DNA of 64,000 nt, from contig BCIA01000002.1 of the NCBI GenBank assembly GCA_001599815.1, positions 4,065,626 through 4,129,625 of the forward strand. Reading direction: 5' to 3'. Each line of letters opens with the position of its first letter. Position 1 is the first letter of the stretch. The position numbers and the translations under genes are program-made. Below the pieces are notes generated by a model that saw only the letters and a list, made by a program, of their open reading frames with translations, had not been told where the DNA came from and searched no databases. Source of the stretch: Furcasterigmium furcatum. Lineage: Eukaryota > Ascomycota > Sordariomycetes > Glomerellales > Plectosphaerellaceae. Below, in pieces: positions 1-9,900 of the stretch.

Positions 1-3000
1 ATCATAGATGCCGCCGATGAGATGGCCAGCGGTAACGCCCAGTTTCTCGACGACTTGATCAGGTGGGCGTCTGTTACTCCTTCGAGAGTAAGGCTCCTCA
101 TCACCAGCCGCCCTGTGGCCGATGTTGCAGACTTGTTGCGGAGTTCGGAGGCATCTCAAATCCGCCTCGATCCAGACATAGTCGATCGTGATATCTCTAC
201 CTTCGTCCGGCAGCGGCTTGCGCCGTCAGATCTGTCCGTCGGGGAGCAGGAGCGCGTCCATCGAGCCATCGCCAGCCAAGCAAATGGCCAGTTCTTGTAC
301 GCCAAGCTGGCCATGGATGCCTTTCTCCGGCCAGGCGCCAACGTTGCAACGCTCATCGAGAAGTTGCCCGTCGACTTGAATGCCGTCTACACCAGCCTTC
401 TCCAGGAATACTCCCGAAGAGCTGGCGTGCCAGATGAAGTAATTTGCCTTGTGCTACAAGCCGCAACGCACACCACACGGCCGCTCCGCCTCCTCGAAAT
501 GGCCGCTCTCCTCCGGTCTGCGTGCCCAGACGCTGTGCCGACCAACCTAGGAGAAATCAAGAGCATCATTCGAGCTGCCTGTGGTCCCCTCCTGGAGATC
601 CCTACCAACAACGTCGTGGCCGTCATCCACCACACGTTCACCGAATACCTCACAGGAGCCACTCGGGAGGCTGAAGACGGCGGCCATCCCGTGATAGACG
701 CTGAAGACGCACACTTTCGTCTTGCTCAAGTGTGCGGGGAATACCTTAGCTCCGTCCTCGATGAAGAGCAAAAGCGAGTCATCAGCGGGGAAAGCAGACT
801 GGCCCTCGACCTCGTGGCGGCGGATGTCTCTGCCCTGATACAAACGTATCCCTTCGTCAACTACGCTGCCAGGAACTGGGCTGTTCATGTCAGCCGCACG
901 AGCGTCCCAGCCCAGCAGCAGCTCAACGACGTCATCCACGTCCTCTTCCAGAAGCCCCTGTTTCGCAGAAAAGGGCTGCAGCTCTGGTGGGTGCACGCCC
1001 AGCATAATGAGAGTCATGCCCGGGACGAATCTTCATTCGGCACACAGCTCCATGGCAGTATCTGGTGGCAAACGGACCCCAATGCCACACGCGACCTCCA
1101 CGACATGACACCGCTTCACCTCGCAGCACGACTCGGCCTGCCCGAGTACGCAAGGCGGCTTGCCTCCGAGGAAGGCGTCAACGTCGACGCTGGGGACGAA
1201 CGGGGCCGATCGCCGTTGTACTGGGCCGCCCAGACCGGCCATGCAGAGGTCGTCAGGGTCCTCGTCTCCATGGGGGCCAATCCCGACCTCCCCGACTCCT
1301 ACGGTGGCAAGAAACCCCTACACCTCGCAGTGACCTGTAACCAGGCCCAAGCGGCACTCGCCCTCCTCGAGGCAGGCGTGAGTCCCCTGACGAGAAAGAC
1401 CAAGGAGAACCCCGGAAAGAGATGCGGCAATTCCAGGGGAACGAAAGGTGACACCCCGTGGATGTATGCCTGTGAAAAAGGCCGCTTCGAAGCGTTTGAG
1501 ACGCTCCTCCTATACGTCAAGCGTCAAAAAGACCTCGCTTTTGGTCTGATGCTGGCGTGCAGAAACGGGCACGAAAAGGCCGCCGCGAGGCTTCTCTTCC
1601 ACCCCAAACTCAAGAAGATTCCCGAGGAGCTCGGGAGGCTTCTTCTCAACGCCTGCTACAGACGAGAAGCGGGGATCGTCAAGGCTCTGCTCGCTGCTGG
1701 TGCAAATGCCAACACGGTCTCCTACATTACGAGCACTAGCGGAGGCATGGTGTGGGCAGGTTTTGGCAGCCAGATGCCGCCACAATCGTCTTGCTTGGAG
1801 GCGCTGTGTGGCTCGGAGCATGAGCGGTGGAGCATCAGAGACACCAGTGCCGAGCAGCAGTCTATGTGCGATATCATGGCCATGCTGATCGATCACGGTG
1901 CAGATGTTCGTGTCGTGACCTCCGATGGAGGTAATTTGCTCCATCACGCAGTCTTCTCGCCGACTTTGGTCCGTCGGCTTCTTGATCTTGGAATCGATGC
2001 AAACCATTTCAACGGGCACGGAGACAGCGCCCTCCACTTGAGCAGGAATGCAGAGGCAGTGGCCGTACTGGTCGAGCACGGTGGCGCCGAGCTCGAAGCG
2101 CGCAATGCGAAGCGGAGAACGCCTCTTCTTCAGATGCTCAGCAAGACGACATCCGAGGGCAAAGAAGAGACGGAGGCCGTGCTCAAGCTCCTCAGCTTCG
2201 AGCCCGACTGCCGTGTCGTTGATGACAGCCAGAGAGGCGCCCTGCACTACGCGGTCATGGCCTGTGAACCCGACGAGAGAGTCATCAGGCGTCTTCTCGA
2301 GCTAGGCGCCGATCCGGGCATGCCAGACGCGAACGGAAGCCGGCCGTACGACCTCCTCCCGGCAGGTGTTGAGTATAGCACCCGGGTTCTTCGCATCTTC
2401 CGCGAAGTCGGCATGGATGTTGACGCCAAGGATGCCAACGGGAGATCTCGGCTCTTCAACCTGATCCAAGACTGTGACAGCGTTTCCCAGCTCAAGGAGC
2501 TCATTGACCTGGGTGCGTCTGTGAGCACCCGAGACGCCACGGGCCGAAGTTTACTTCACGAAGCTGTCTCGGAACTAGCGGGCGCCTCATTTTTAGGTAG
2601 ATGGCAACGTGACGAAGGAAAAGTCTTCCGCTTCTTGCTCGGACTAGGACTCGACCCTCGGGCAGTGGACTTCGAAGGCAACACCCTCCTCCACGAGTAC
2701 GCTGCTCTGGCAACCGGTGCAGCATATCCCGGCGATAATAGAAGAACAGGAAACGAGTCGGCTTGGGGCGTGCTCACAGGCGAACTCGATCTTGACATCA
2801 ACCAGCCCAACCACGCCGGCAGGACACCACTGCACGTTCTGGCTGCAGGGTGGACCGACCACAGTGGCTGGGATGTCTCAAGCTTTGCTCAGGGAGCCAT
2901 CAATGTACTGTCCGGCACGGTCAACCTGGATGTCCAAGACAACGAGGGCATCGCACCGCTTCACCTGGCTTCACTGAAATCCCGGGTGTTCACAAAGGTG

Positions 3001-5847
3001 CTGCTGGATCGCGGAGCAAAACCGAGGATTGCGACAGCCCAGGGTCTGACGCCGTTACACCTCGCCGCTCGTGCGAGTAATGCGACAGGCGTGGGACTCC
3101 TTCTTGATGCCCTGGCAGGAGCATCACGAGACACGGACGGCCCCTCGGCCCCCGGACCCGGGTTCTGGTATTTTGATGGGGGTTTCAGTGTTCCCGACGT
3201 TGACAGCAGGGACCAGAGGGGATGGACTCCCTTGTCGTACGCATGCCAGGCTGGCCGCCCTGAGATTGTCGATCTCCTGCTCAAAGCCGGCGCAGATCCC
3301 AAACTCCAGGCTCATCTCCAGGCTTGCACCCTTTTCGAGGGAGACATGGCTGCATGGGCCGGTTCTGATGGCCGTACAACGGGACCAGAGCAACCAATGC
3401 AGCCGCTTGGGCTACGAGTCGAAGATATGGCAAGGACGGCGTGCCCCGATTGCCGGGGAACGATCCCTCGGCCGCGGTGCAGACATGCCAGTGCTCGTAT
3501 TGACGACATTCTCCCAAAACTGCTCGAGTCTGGCGGGTTTGACGAAAAGCAACTCGATGACCTGCTGGACCTTGCCTCGACGTTGTCAGACTCAACAGGC
3601 AAAGACTACACCAGGTATTGTTTTTACCAGGCCGCCCTGGACATGACACGGAACGGAACCAATGCTGTGAACATTGACCCCGCTGCCTGCGAGATCATGA
3701 GCTCTTGGTGCAAACACCACCTGGAATGGACGCGGGTGCGACTCATGGGACCATCCGGGACGGCCCAGGTCCAGCCCGGCAAGCGGTACATGGCCCTTTT
3801 CTGGCGGATCTTGCACGAGCGAGCCTACCCTCTCGTGATTGATCTCGCTCGGGCCGGAGTCGACCTGTTTTCCTCGGATCCAGACTACCCGTCAGATCAG
3901 GGCTCTGCCGTGACGCAGCTCATGGGGACCGGGTTCTCACGCCTGGTTGAGGAGATCTGGGCCCTGAAGGCTCAGGAGCTCTCGCAGAAGCAACATGGGG
4001 AATTCAACGCCGCCAACCTCGTGAGGACAGCCGATGGCCCTCACCCGCATCTCCTCGCTGCAGTGAGCTCGCAGGAGCCGAACATGGCATTGCTGCAACT
4101 ATTGGTTGAAGATTTGGGCGCCGGGCTCAGCAATGGCCTCCAGGGCAAGAAAAGAGCAAGAAGTGAGGGTGATTTCTCTGAGGCTTCTACGAATGTGCTG
4201 CATCTCCTGGCCGAGGGAAATGAGTGGTGGCATGTGGCTCTGGCCCTCCCGTACCTGATCAAGCACGGCGCGGACGTCACCTTGCGCAACCGTGAAGGTA
4301 AGACGCCGTTTGAGCACGCCTTGGTCAAGCACAAAGGGCCATTCAGTGGCGAGGCACGTCTTCTCTTGACCCGGGCCGGGGCTGGCGAGTCGTCATCTTC
4401 CTCCGCGAGCGCTCTCCTGGCTGTCGAGGCCAGGAATCCCACCCTAGCCTCTTTTCTTGCCGAAAACATGGCGGAACCAAACACAGGGGCTCTATTCGCG
4501 CTGATGCACCACCGAGAAATCGAGCTGCTGGAGGAACTTCTGCAGAAGTGGCCGGCAGAGATGGTCAACACACGGGGGCGTCTCCCTGAAGAGCCTGACA
4601 ACGGCGGTTGGAGCGATAGCGAGAGCGAGAGCAAAACAACGAAGGCGGACTGGTATCCGCTACACTATGCTCTCTGCGCCTGTAGGCCGCGGGGCGAGGG
4701 GCGACATGATGTTCAGAGCTGGAGGTCGGAGATGTCCAGAATCATCCAGCTGCTTCTTGACAAGGGGGCTGACCCTTTCGCCGTCTACCCTTCCTTTGAG
4801 GGGCCCGAGATGTCTCGACCATCAAAAGAGTACATGTACCGATTAGCCCGCTCCCGCGCTCTTCAGGGGACGCTTCTCCACGAGGCTGTACTTTGTAAGA
4901 CGGAGTTTCTGGATTGCATCCTCGACAGGGAAGGACTGGATATTGGCCGGCGAGACCATGAGGGCCGCACGATCCTCCACATGGCTTGCATCCATGACCC
5001 GGACATATCTATCTGCTCGCGCTCAGGAGACGCCACGGATGGACGCAGTGAGACTCACCTCTCCCCCGTCCAGGCCATCATCGCACACGGCGCCGATCCG
5101 CTGGCCAAAGACTACAGTGGCCGTAATGTCCTCCATCACGCTCTTTACATGTACGCCGAAAACGACACGCCCGACACATATAGTAGCAACCACGTCAAGA
5201 CACTTGAGATCCTGACCCGCAGATATCCCAGCCTCGTGAACCAGCGCACCAACGCCGGCAAGACACCCCTACTGCTGGCACTGCACCGCGCAGCAATCCA
5301 CCAGGAAGCCACGGCTTCCGTCGCTCATCTTCTTTCGGTTGGCGCTGACTGCTCTGTTGTCGACGAGTCAGGCAATGGCGTCTTTCACCTCCTCGCAGAG
5401 GGCATTGACCAGGACAGGGTCATGCAGATCTTCCGTCGCGTCCGCCGTGAGCATCCCGAGCTACCCATAGACGTCAAGAACAAACTCGGCCAGACGCCGC
5501 TGTTCGTGTACGCTAGGGGCGAGCTATCGAACAGGCGGAAGCAACGCCAGGTACGGCGGATAGCAATGTTCTACGAGAAGAAGACGGAGCCGCTGCCCTC
5601 CGAGACGCCAGAGGCAGTGCTGCAGATGTTCCAAGAGGCAGGGGCGGACTTTGGCGTCCGGGACGCTCAGGGGAGGGGGCTTCTGCACGCGGCGGCGCAT
5701 GCCAACATGGAGATGGGCGTGGGCGTGTTCAAGGCGCTCCATGCGAGGGGGTTGGATACGTTTCTCGAGGACGCTGGGGGCCAGACGCCCGTGGAAATTG
5801 CGGCGGCGGGCAGGAACAGTCAGGTCCTGGCCATGTTTGATCAGTGA
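1..5847 (+). CDS. NACHT-ankyrin (NLR-like STAND) protein, 5' truncated by window
   Basis: The reading frame is open from base 1, so the true start lies upstream; the first ATG at 22 is internal. The first residues, IIDAADE, look like the Walker B motif of a NACHT NTPase, and LLITSRP follows as the sensor-like strand. About 300 residues of winged-helix and helical material come next (for example LLEMAALLRS and VIHHTFTEYL). From about base 1100 to the stop the protein is a long array of ankyrin repeats (TPLHLAA, SPLYWAAQTGH, TPLLLAL and similar), some degenerate. At least 1948 residues are present. Fungal STAND proteins of this build are thought to act in non-self recognition or programmed cell death, with the repeats as the ligand-sensing part. 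No intron is needed. The effector domain and Walker A lie outside the window, so the subclass cannot be given. Confidence 0.88.
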   Translation: MIDAADEMASGNAQFLDDLIRWASVTPSRVRLLITSRPVADVADLLRSSEASQIRLDPDIVDRDISTFVRQRLAPSDLSVGEQERVHRAIASQANGQFLYAKLAMDAFLRPGANVATLIEKLPVDLNAVYTSLLQEYSRRAGVPDEVICLVLQAATHTTRPLRLLEMAALLRSACPDAVPTNLGEIKSIIRAACGPLLEIPTNNVVAVIHHTFTEYLTGATREAEDGGHPVIDAEDAHFRLAQVCGEYLSSVLDEEQKRVISGESRLALDLVAADVSALIQTYPFVNYAARNWAVHVSRTSVPAQQQLNDVIHVLFQKPLFRRKGLQLWWVHAQHNESHARDESSFGTQLHGSIWWQTDPNATRDLHDMTPLHLAARLGLPEYARRLASEEGVNVDAGDERGRSPLYWAAQTGHAEVVRVLVSMGANPDLPDSYGGKKPLHLAVTCNQAQAALALLEAGVSPLTRKTKENPGKRCGNSRGTKGDTPWMYACEKGRFEAFETLLLYVKRQKDLAFGLMLACRNGHEKAAARLLFHPKLKKIPEELGRLLLNACYRREAGIVKALLAAGANANTVSYITSTSGGMVWAGFGSQMPPQSSCLEALCGSEHERWSIRDTSAEQQSMCDIMAMLIDHGADVRVVTSDGGNLLHHAVFSPTLVRRLLDLGIDANHFNGHGDSALHLSRNAEAVAVLVEHGGAELEARNAKRRTPLLQMLSKTTSEGKEETEAVLKLLSFEPDCRVVDDSQRGALHYAVMACEPDERVIRRLLELGADPGMPDANGSRPYDLLPAGVEYSTRVLRIFREVGMDVDAKDANGRSRLFNLIQDCDSVSQLKELIDLGASVSTRDATGRSLLHEAVSELAGASFLGRWQRDEGKVFRFLLGLGLDPRAVDFEGNTLLHEYAALATGAAYPGDNRRTGNESAWGVLTGELDLDINQPNHAGRTPLHVLAAGWTDHSGWDVSSFAQGAINVLSGTVNLDVQDNEGIAPLHLASLKSRVFTKVLLDRGAKPRIATAQGLTPLHLAARASNATGVGLLLDALAGASRDTDGPSAPGPGFWYFDGGFSVPDVDSRDQRGWTPLSYACQAGRPEIVDLLLKAGADPKLQAHLQACTLFEGDMAAWAGSDGRTTGPEQPMQPLGLRVEDMARTACPDCRGTIPRPRCRHASARIDDILPKLLESGGFDEKQLDDLLDLASTLSDSTGKDYTRYCFYQAALDMTRNGTNAVNIDPAACEIMSSWCKHHLEWTRVRLMGPSGTAQVQPGKRYMALFWRILHERAYPLVIDLARAGVDLFSSDPDYPSDQGSAVTQLMGTGFSRLVEEIWALKAQELSQKQHGEFNAANLVRTADGPHPHLLAAVSSQEPNMALLQLLVEDLGAGLSNGLQGKKRARSEGDFSEASTNVLHLLAEGNEWWHVALALPYLIKHGADVTLRNREGKTPFEHALVKHKGPFSGEARLLLTRAGAGESSSSSASALLAVEARNPTLASFLAENMAEPNTGALFALMHHREIELLEELLQKWPAEMVNTRGRLPEEPDNGGWSDSESESKTTKADWYPLHYALCACRPRGEGRHDVQSWRSEMSRIIQLLLDKGADPFAVYPSFEGPEMSRPSKEYMYRLARSRALQGTLLHEAVLCKTEFLDCILDREGLDIGRRDHEGRTILHMACIHDPDISICSRSGDATDGRSETHLSPVQAIIAHGADPLAKDYSGRNVLHHALYMYAENDTPDTYSSNHVKTLEILTRRYPSLVNQRTNAGKTPLLLALHRAAIHQEATASVAHLLSVGADCSVVDESGNGVFHLLAEGIDQDRVMQIFRRVRREHPELPIDVKNKLGQTPLFVYARGELSNRRKQRQVRRIAMFYEKKTEPLPSETPEAVLQMFQEAGADFGVRDAQGRGLLHAAAHANMEMGVGVFKALHARGLDTFLEDAGGQTPVEIAAAGRNSQVLAMFDQ

Positions 5848-7037
5848 CGAGGGATTCTTCCGAGATTTTCAAGTTGTCTAGCGTTTTCAATGTCATTTTG
5901 CCAGTTTCGCCATGTTTTTACATTTAAAAGCGAATTAAACAGTCATCTAGAACTTATCAACAAACCAGGCATCTCCATATCACCGCTCTGTCTCTAACCT
6001 ACAAGCGTTTTGAGCTGTCCCAGGCAGAAAATCAGTTCGTCCACGTCTTTCGCGCACGCGAAGACGAACAAGTCCGGACGCGCAATGACAAACTTTGCAG
6101 ATCTGCCGAGGCGGTTGAGGTACGATGCGCTGTTGTAACCTGGTGCGAGGGGAGCATCGATCTCCGAGGTCGGGACCGGCGAGAAGACATCCAGCGCGGG
6201 GTTGGGCTTTCCGTCTTGACCACACGCGGGAACTGCGGCGTAAGATGACTTGGGGACCTCGGGACTGTACATGACAATCGAATTCTCCGACAAGACATGA
6301 GGACTCAAGGCCGCCGCCCCGATGGCGGCCTCGGCTTGCGCGTACAACTGCGCTCTTTCGGCGTCGCAGCTGCTGACGACGATGAGGGTGAAGATTGAAT
6401 CCCACTGCCGGAGCAGGCCGTCGGACAAGATTGTGGCACGACTCAGCGAAGAGCCGATGTGGATCTGCGCCAGACGCGCGCCGCCATTGTGGGAGCTCAA
6501 GAAGAAACCTCCAGGGACACCGTAAAAGCCCCTGCGCTCCTGGACGCCTAGAGGGTCGTTTCCGCGCAGGGAAGGAAACGTCTCGAGAAATCCCATGATC
6601 TTGGCCACGGCCAGAATCCACAGCGTCGGCTGGCTGTTGCAGACGGTCCCAGATACTTTGGACATCCTGGCAGCATCGTCGACACTACGGCGTCGCTCGA
6701 GAGCCCACGACTCCAGAATGCGCCCTCGGCTCTCTGGATCACCGCCGCTGAGGAGGAGAGCAAGCCGCCACGAGAGCTGGTGGGCATCTCGCACGCCGCT
6801 TGCAATTCCCTGGCCGGCAAAGGGCGGGAAAACGTGCGCCGCATCGCCGATCAGCAGGGTGCGCTTGTCGTACCAGCGGTTGACGCACTTATGCACGAAT
6901 TTAAAGGGGCGGCATCGCAGAATCTCGATGCAGTCCCGGGGATACGCGACGGGACCGCCGAACTTGTGGCCGCGGGAATCGTCCTTCTCCAGCGTGATGC
7001 TGGGGGTGATGTGATCCCACAAGAGCTCCTCCGAGTA

Positions 7038-7087
7038 ACGTCCCACACCCATTACCTGGCCACCCCCCTTACCTGGCCACCCCAAAA
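7038..7087 (+). repeat. Left terminal inverted repeat
   Basis: Fifty bases starting ACGTCCCACACCC match the reverse complement of 8845-8894 except at repeat position 33 (T here, C on the right). Inside the repeat the 13-mer ACCTGGCCACCCC occurs twice in direct orientation (repeat positions 17-29 and 34-46), a likely double transposase-binding site. Confidence 0.95.
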
Positions 7088-7188
7088 CTCCACACCGCTT
7101 CTTTGACCACCCCAACTAAATCGCTCATATCTTTACGAAACCTAGATAGATTTCTTCCAGACTTTCTACAGCTCTAGATCTATCAATT

Positions 7189-8796
7189 ATGAAGACCTAT
7201 ACAGAAGATGACGTCGACCAGGCTCTTGAAGCTATCGCAAATGGGCAATCTATCCGCAAGGCTTCCCTGGAGTGGGGCATTCCTAGGTCAACCCTTTCAA
7301 CGCGTGCCTATGGGGTCCAACCCAAGGAAACTGCCCATACCCAACGGCAGAAGCTATCCCCGACCCAGGAAAAACAGCTATCAGAATGGATCCGGATCCA
7401 GGCTGCCCTAGGGCTCCCCCCAACCCATCAACAAGTCAGGGATTTCGCAGACCGGATACTACGCCTCCGAGGAGACCCCCAGGGCATCGGGAAGAACTGG
7501 TTCCAAGCCTTCCTCAAGAGGAACCCATCTATCAAGGTCCATAGAGCCAGGCCTATCGATTCCCAGCGTATCAACGGAGCCTCAGCTGACGTTATCAGGA
7601 CTTGGTTCCGACGTCTAGCCGTCCCAGAGATCCAGGCTATCCAGCCAGCCAACAGATACAATATGGATGAGACGGGTATCCTAGAGGGTCGAGGGGCCAA
7701 CGGTCTGGTCCTGGGATCCTCTGGGAGCCAGGCTCTCCGGAAAAAGCAGCCAGGATCCAGAGCCTGGACGTCTATCCTCGAGTGTATCAGTGCAAAAGGA
7801 TCCCTGCTCCCACCCTTGGTTATCTTCAAGGGCAAGACAGTCCAACAGCAGTGGTTCCCTCTGGATCTGGTTCACTATACCCAATGGAAGTTCACGGCAA
7901 CAGATAACGGCTGGACCAGCGATTCAACAGCTATCTATTGGTTGCAAGAGGTCTTCATCCCAGCTACCCAACCAACAGATCCATCCCAGCCCAGGCTGTT
8001 GATCCTAGATGGGCATGGCAGTCACGAGACAACAGAATTTATGTATCTCTGCTACAGCAACAATATCCAACTGGTTTTCCTGCCTCCCCATACGTCCCAC
8101 GTCCTTCAACCTCTTGATCAGTCTGTCTTTGGACCCTTGAAGGCAGCCTATAAGAAGGAGCTGGGATCCCTGGAGACCTGGAACGATTCAACAGTTGTGG
8201 GCAAACGGAACTTTCTATCCTGTTATCAGAAGGCTCGCGAGACTGCCTGTTCAGACCAGAACATCAGGAGTGGATGGAAATCGACAGGTCTATGGCCAGT
8301 ATCCCTGGCCAAGCCCCTCCTGAGCCCTCTACTCCTAGATAACAGCAACGGGGCTAGCAGCACAGTCAACAGTATCCTGGATAGAGCTGTTGGATCCAGA
8401 GCTATCGAAAACTGGGATATAGCTGGGTCTGCAGTAGCTTGGTCGACGCCCAGGAAGGCAGCTGATCTCCAGGGCCAGCTACGCCTATATAGCCAGCTGG
8501 ATCAACCTACCAGTACGCAACGCCTACTATTCAGAAAGGTCCAAAAGGGATTCAACGAGAAGGACTACGCCCTTGCAACCTCGCAACAGAAGATCCAGAT
8601 CCTAGAGGCCCAGTTGGAAGCAGCCAGGCCTAGGAAAAAGAAGAAGGTCCAGATCAGCCCCAATTCGAAGTTCGCCGACATCAACGCTATCCATAGGGCC
8701 CAGATTGAGGCTGGCGATAAAATAGATCAGATAGATGGATCCAGCGACGATGAAATACCCAGTGGCCCAGAGGACTGTATCACAGTTGCAGCGTAG
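7189..8796 (+). CDS. Pogo/Fot1-family DDE transposase
   Basis: 535 residues. The N-terminus (about 1-50) is a psq-type helix-turn-helix (SIRKASLEWGIPRSTL). A second CENP-B/Tc5-type DNA-binding helix-turn-helix spans about 60-120 (GIGKNWFQAFLKRNP). The catalytic DDE_1 domain follows, with acidic residues at D150 (YNMDETG), D274 (LILDGHGSH) and D310 (QPLDQ), giving a DD35D spacing. A lysine-rich stretch near the C-terminus (RPRKKKK) may be a nuclear localisation signal. The enzyme would cut at the terminal repeats and insert at TA. Length and all three catalytic acids are intact, so activity is plausible. It lies opposite to the monooxygenase it interrupts and has no intron. Confidence 0.95.
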   Translation: MKTYTEDDVDQALEAIANGQSIRKASLEWGIPRSTLSTRAYGVQPKETAHTQRQKLSPTQEKQLSEWIRIQAALGLPPTHQQVRDFADRILRLRGDPQGIGKNWFQAFLKRNPSIKVHRARPIDSQRINGASADVIRTWFRRLAVPEIQAIQPANRYNMDETGILEGRGANGLVLGSSGSQALRKKQPGSRAWTSILECISAKGSLLPPLVIFKGKTVQQQWFPLDLVHYTQWKFTATDNGWTSDSTAIYWLQEVFIPATQPTDPSQPRLLILDGHGSHETTEFMYLCYSNNIQLVFLPPHTSHVLQPLDQSVFGPLKAAYKKELGSLETWNDSTVVGKRNFLSCYQKARETACSDQNIRSGWKSTGLWPVSLAKPLLSPLLLDNSNGASSTVNSILDRAVGSRAIENWDIAGSAVAWSTPRKAADLQGQLRLYSQLDQPTSTQRLLFRKVQKGFNEKDYALATSQQKIQILEAQLEAARPRKKKKVQISPNSKFADINAIHRAQIEAGDKIDQIDGSSDDEIPSGPEDCITVAA

Positions 8797-8844
8797 CCAG
8801 TTTTAATTGATCTTGAAGTTGGTGTCGCGATTCTGGTGACGTTT

Positions 8845-8894
8845 TTTTGGGGTGGCCAGGTGAGGGGGGTGGCCAGGTAATGGGTGTGGGACGT
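8845..8894 (-). repeat. Right terminal inverted repeat
   Basis: Reverse complement of the left end with one mismatch over 50 bases. It ends GGGACGT directly before the TA duplication at 8895-8896 and contains the same paired 13-mer. Confidence 0.95.
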
Positions 8895-9900
8895 TATATC
8901 GGCCCCTTCGACTCCTCCACGCGGAACTCGTGCCGCCAGGTTCTGTCCTCGGGGGGGCCAAATCTGCCTGTTGCTGTGGGCCTCCCGGGCGGGCTGCAAA
9001 AGTGCCACCCTTCGGGCCAGAACAGATCGTACACCTCCTGGGGAGTGTACCCGAGGTTCCAGAGGGGGAAGTCCGGGTGTGTTTGTTGGGTCGGGAGCGT
9101 CATCTTGAGATTGCTGGCGACCCAGACGCCCTCGTAGGGATAGACACCGGCCTCCTGCCGGATCCCAGCGGTGGGCTCGAGAAAGTGTTTGCGCACGATG
9201 CCCATCTTGCCGTCAGCGCCGACGAGCCATTGTCCTTGGATCTCCCGCTTGGAACCGTGAGAATCTGTGTATTGGACTACCGGGGGAACCTCGCTGGGCC
9301 TCCCGGTCACTGTGCAGCTCAGACGCAACGAGCAGTAGCTGGTCTTTTCGATTGCGCTTCTCAGCGCGTACTCTGAGCCAGCGTGTCAGATCTCACGAGC
9401 CGCAGAGAGGTCGAACCTGTAGTGATACGACGAACCTAGCTTGGGCTGGCTCTGCACAAAGCCCTCTGGCAGGGATTGCTCCAGGCTATTGGAAGTTGCC
9501 ATGTCCATCCTGTAGAAAGGAACGGTGTTGAAACGTGAATGGTGGAAGTTGACGTGAGGTACGGCTGATTTTGAGAGACCAGACGTGAGTTAGCAACAAG
9601 GTTCTTTCTCCAGGGGACCGTTCTGTCTAAGGTACTTGCCATGACCCACGACGTCCATCTCATGGCCGACTCCCAGCGCATGCAGAATCCTGACTGCATC
9701 CCCAGTGAGCCAGACTCCTCGCGGGTCCGTGGTCACCTCGGCAGCTTTCTCCAAGATGACGGACTGAAGATCATGGTTAGAGTGTCTCCGGGGCGCTGTG
9801 GGAGGTTCCTACTTGCATGGATTCGATGCTGCGCCAGAGACAGCCCTAGGGCAAGTCCTGATGGCCCACCGCCAACAATGACCACTTGCGTTTCCTCCAT

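Larger units (their letters stand above)
7038..8894 (+). mobile_element. Fot1/Pogo-type DNA transposon (Tc1-mariner superfamily), apparently intact
   Basis: The element is 1857 bp long and lies between TA dinucleotides at 7036-7037 and 8895-8896, the expected target duplication for Tc1-mariner elements. It has 50-bp terminal inverted repeats with a single mismatch and one full-length transposase gene on the plus strand. Its base composition and codon use (many CTA, ATC and CAG codons, less GC-rich) differ from the flanking genes. The open transposase, near-identical ends and undamaged host frame all argue for a recent insertion and against heavy repeat-induced point mutation. Confidence 0.95.
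5994..9900 (-). pseudogene. FAD-dependent aromatic-ring monooxygenase (phenol hydroxylase/MhpA-like), split by a transposon
   Basis: Exons on the minus strand: 9900-9817, 9763-9640, 9564-9436, 9372-8895, then 7035-5994 beyond the inserted element. Exon 1 carries the FAD dinucleotide motif (VVIVGGGPSG). The LVGADG motif follows in exon 4, and GDAAHVFPPFAGQG, the second flavin-binding motif, lies in the distal part. These are hallmarks of class A flavoprotein hydroxylases that put a hydroxyl group on phenolic rings. Introns 9764-9816 and 9565-9639 are best explained with GC donors (GCAAGT); intron 9373-9435 uses GTTCGT. The transposon at 7038-8894 sits in codon 272. As it stands, translation stops at TAA (8896-8894), which is formed by the duplicated TA plus the first base of the element. 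Removing the element and one TA gives a continuous 618-residue frame with no other lesion, so the break looks recent. It heads the putative aromatic cluster. Confidence 0.85.

Noticed and set aside
8894..9328. Independent small monooxygenase-like gene right of the transposon
   Set aside because: It is the 5' half of the same gene as 5994-7035; the frame joins exactly after removal of the element.
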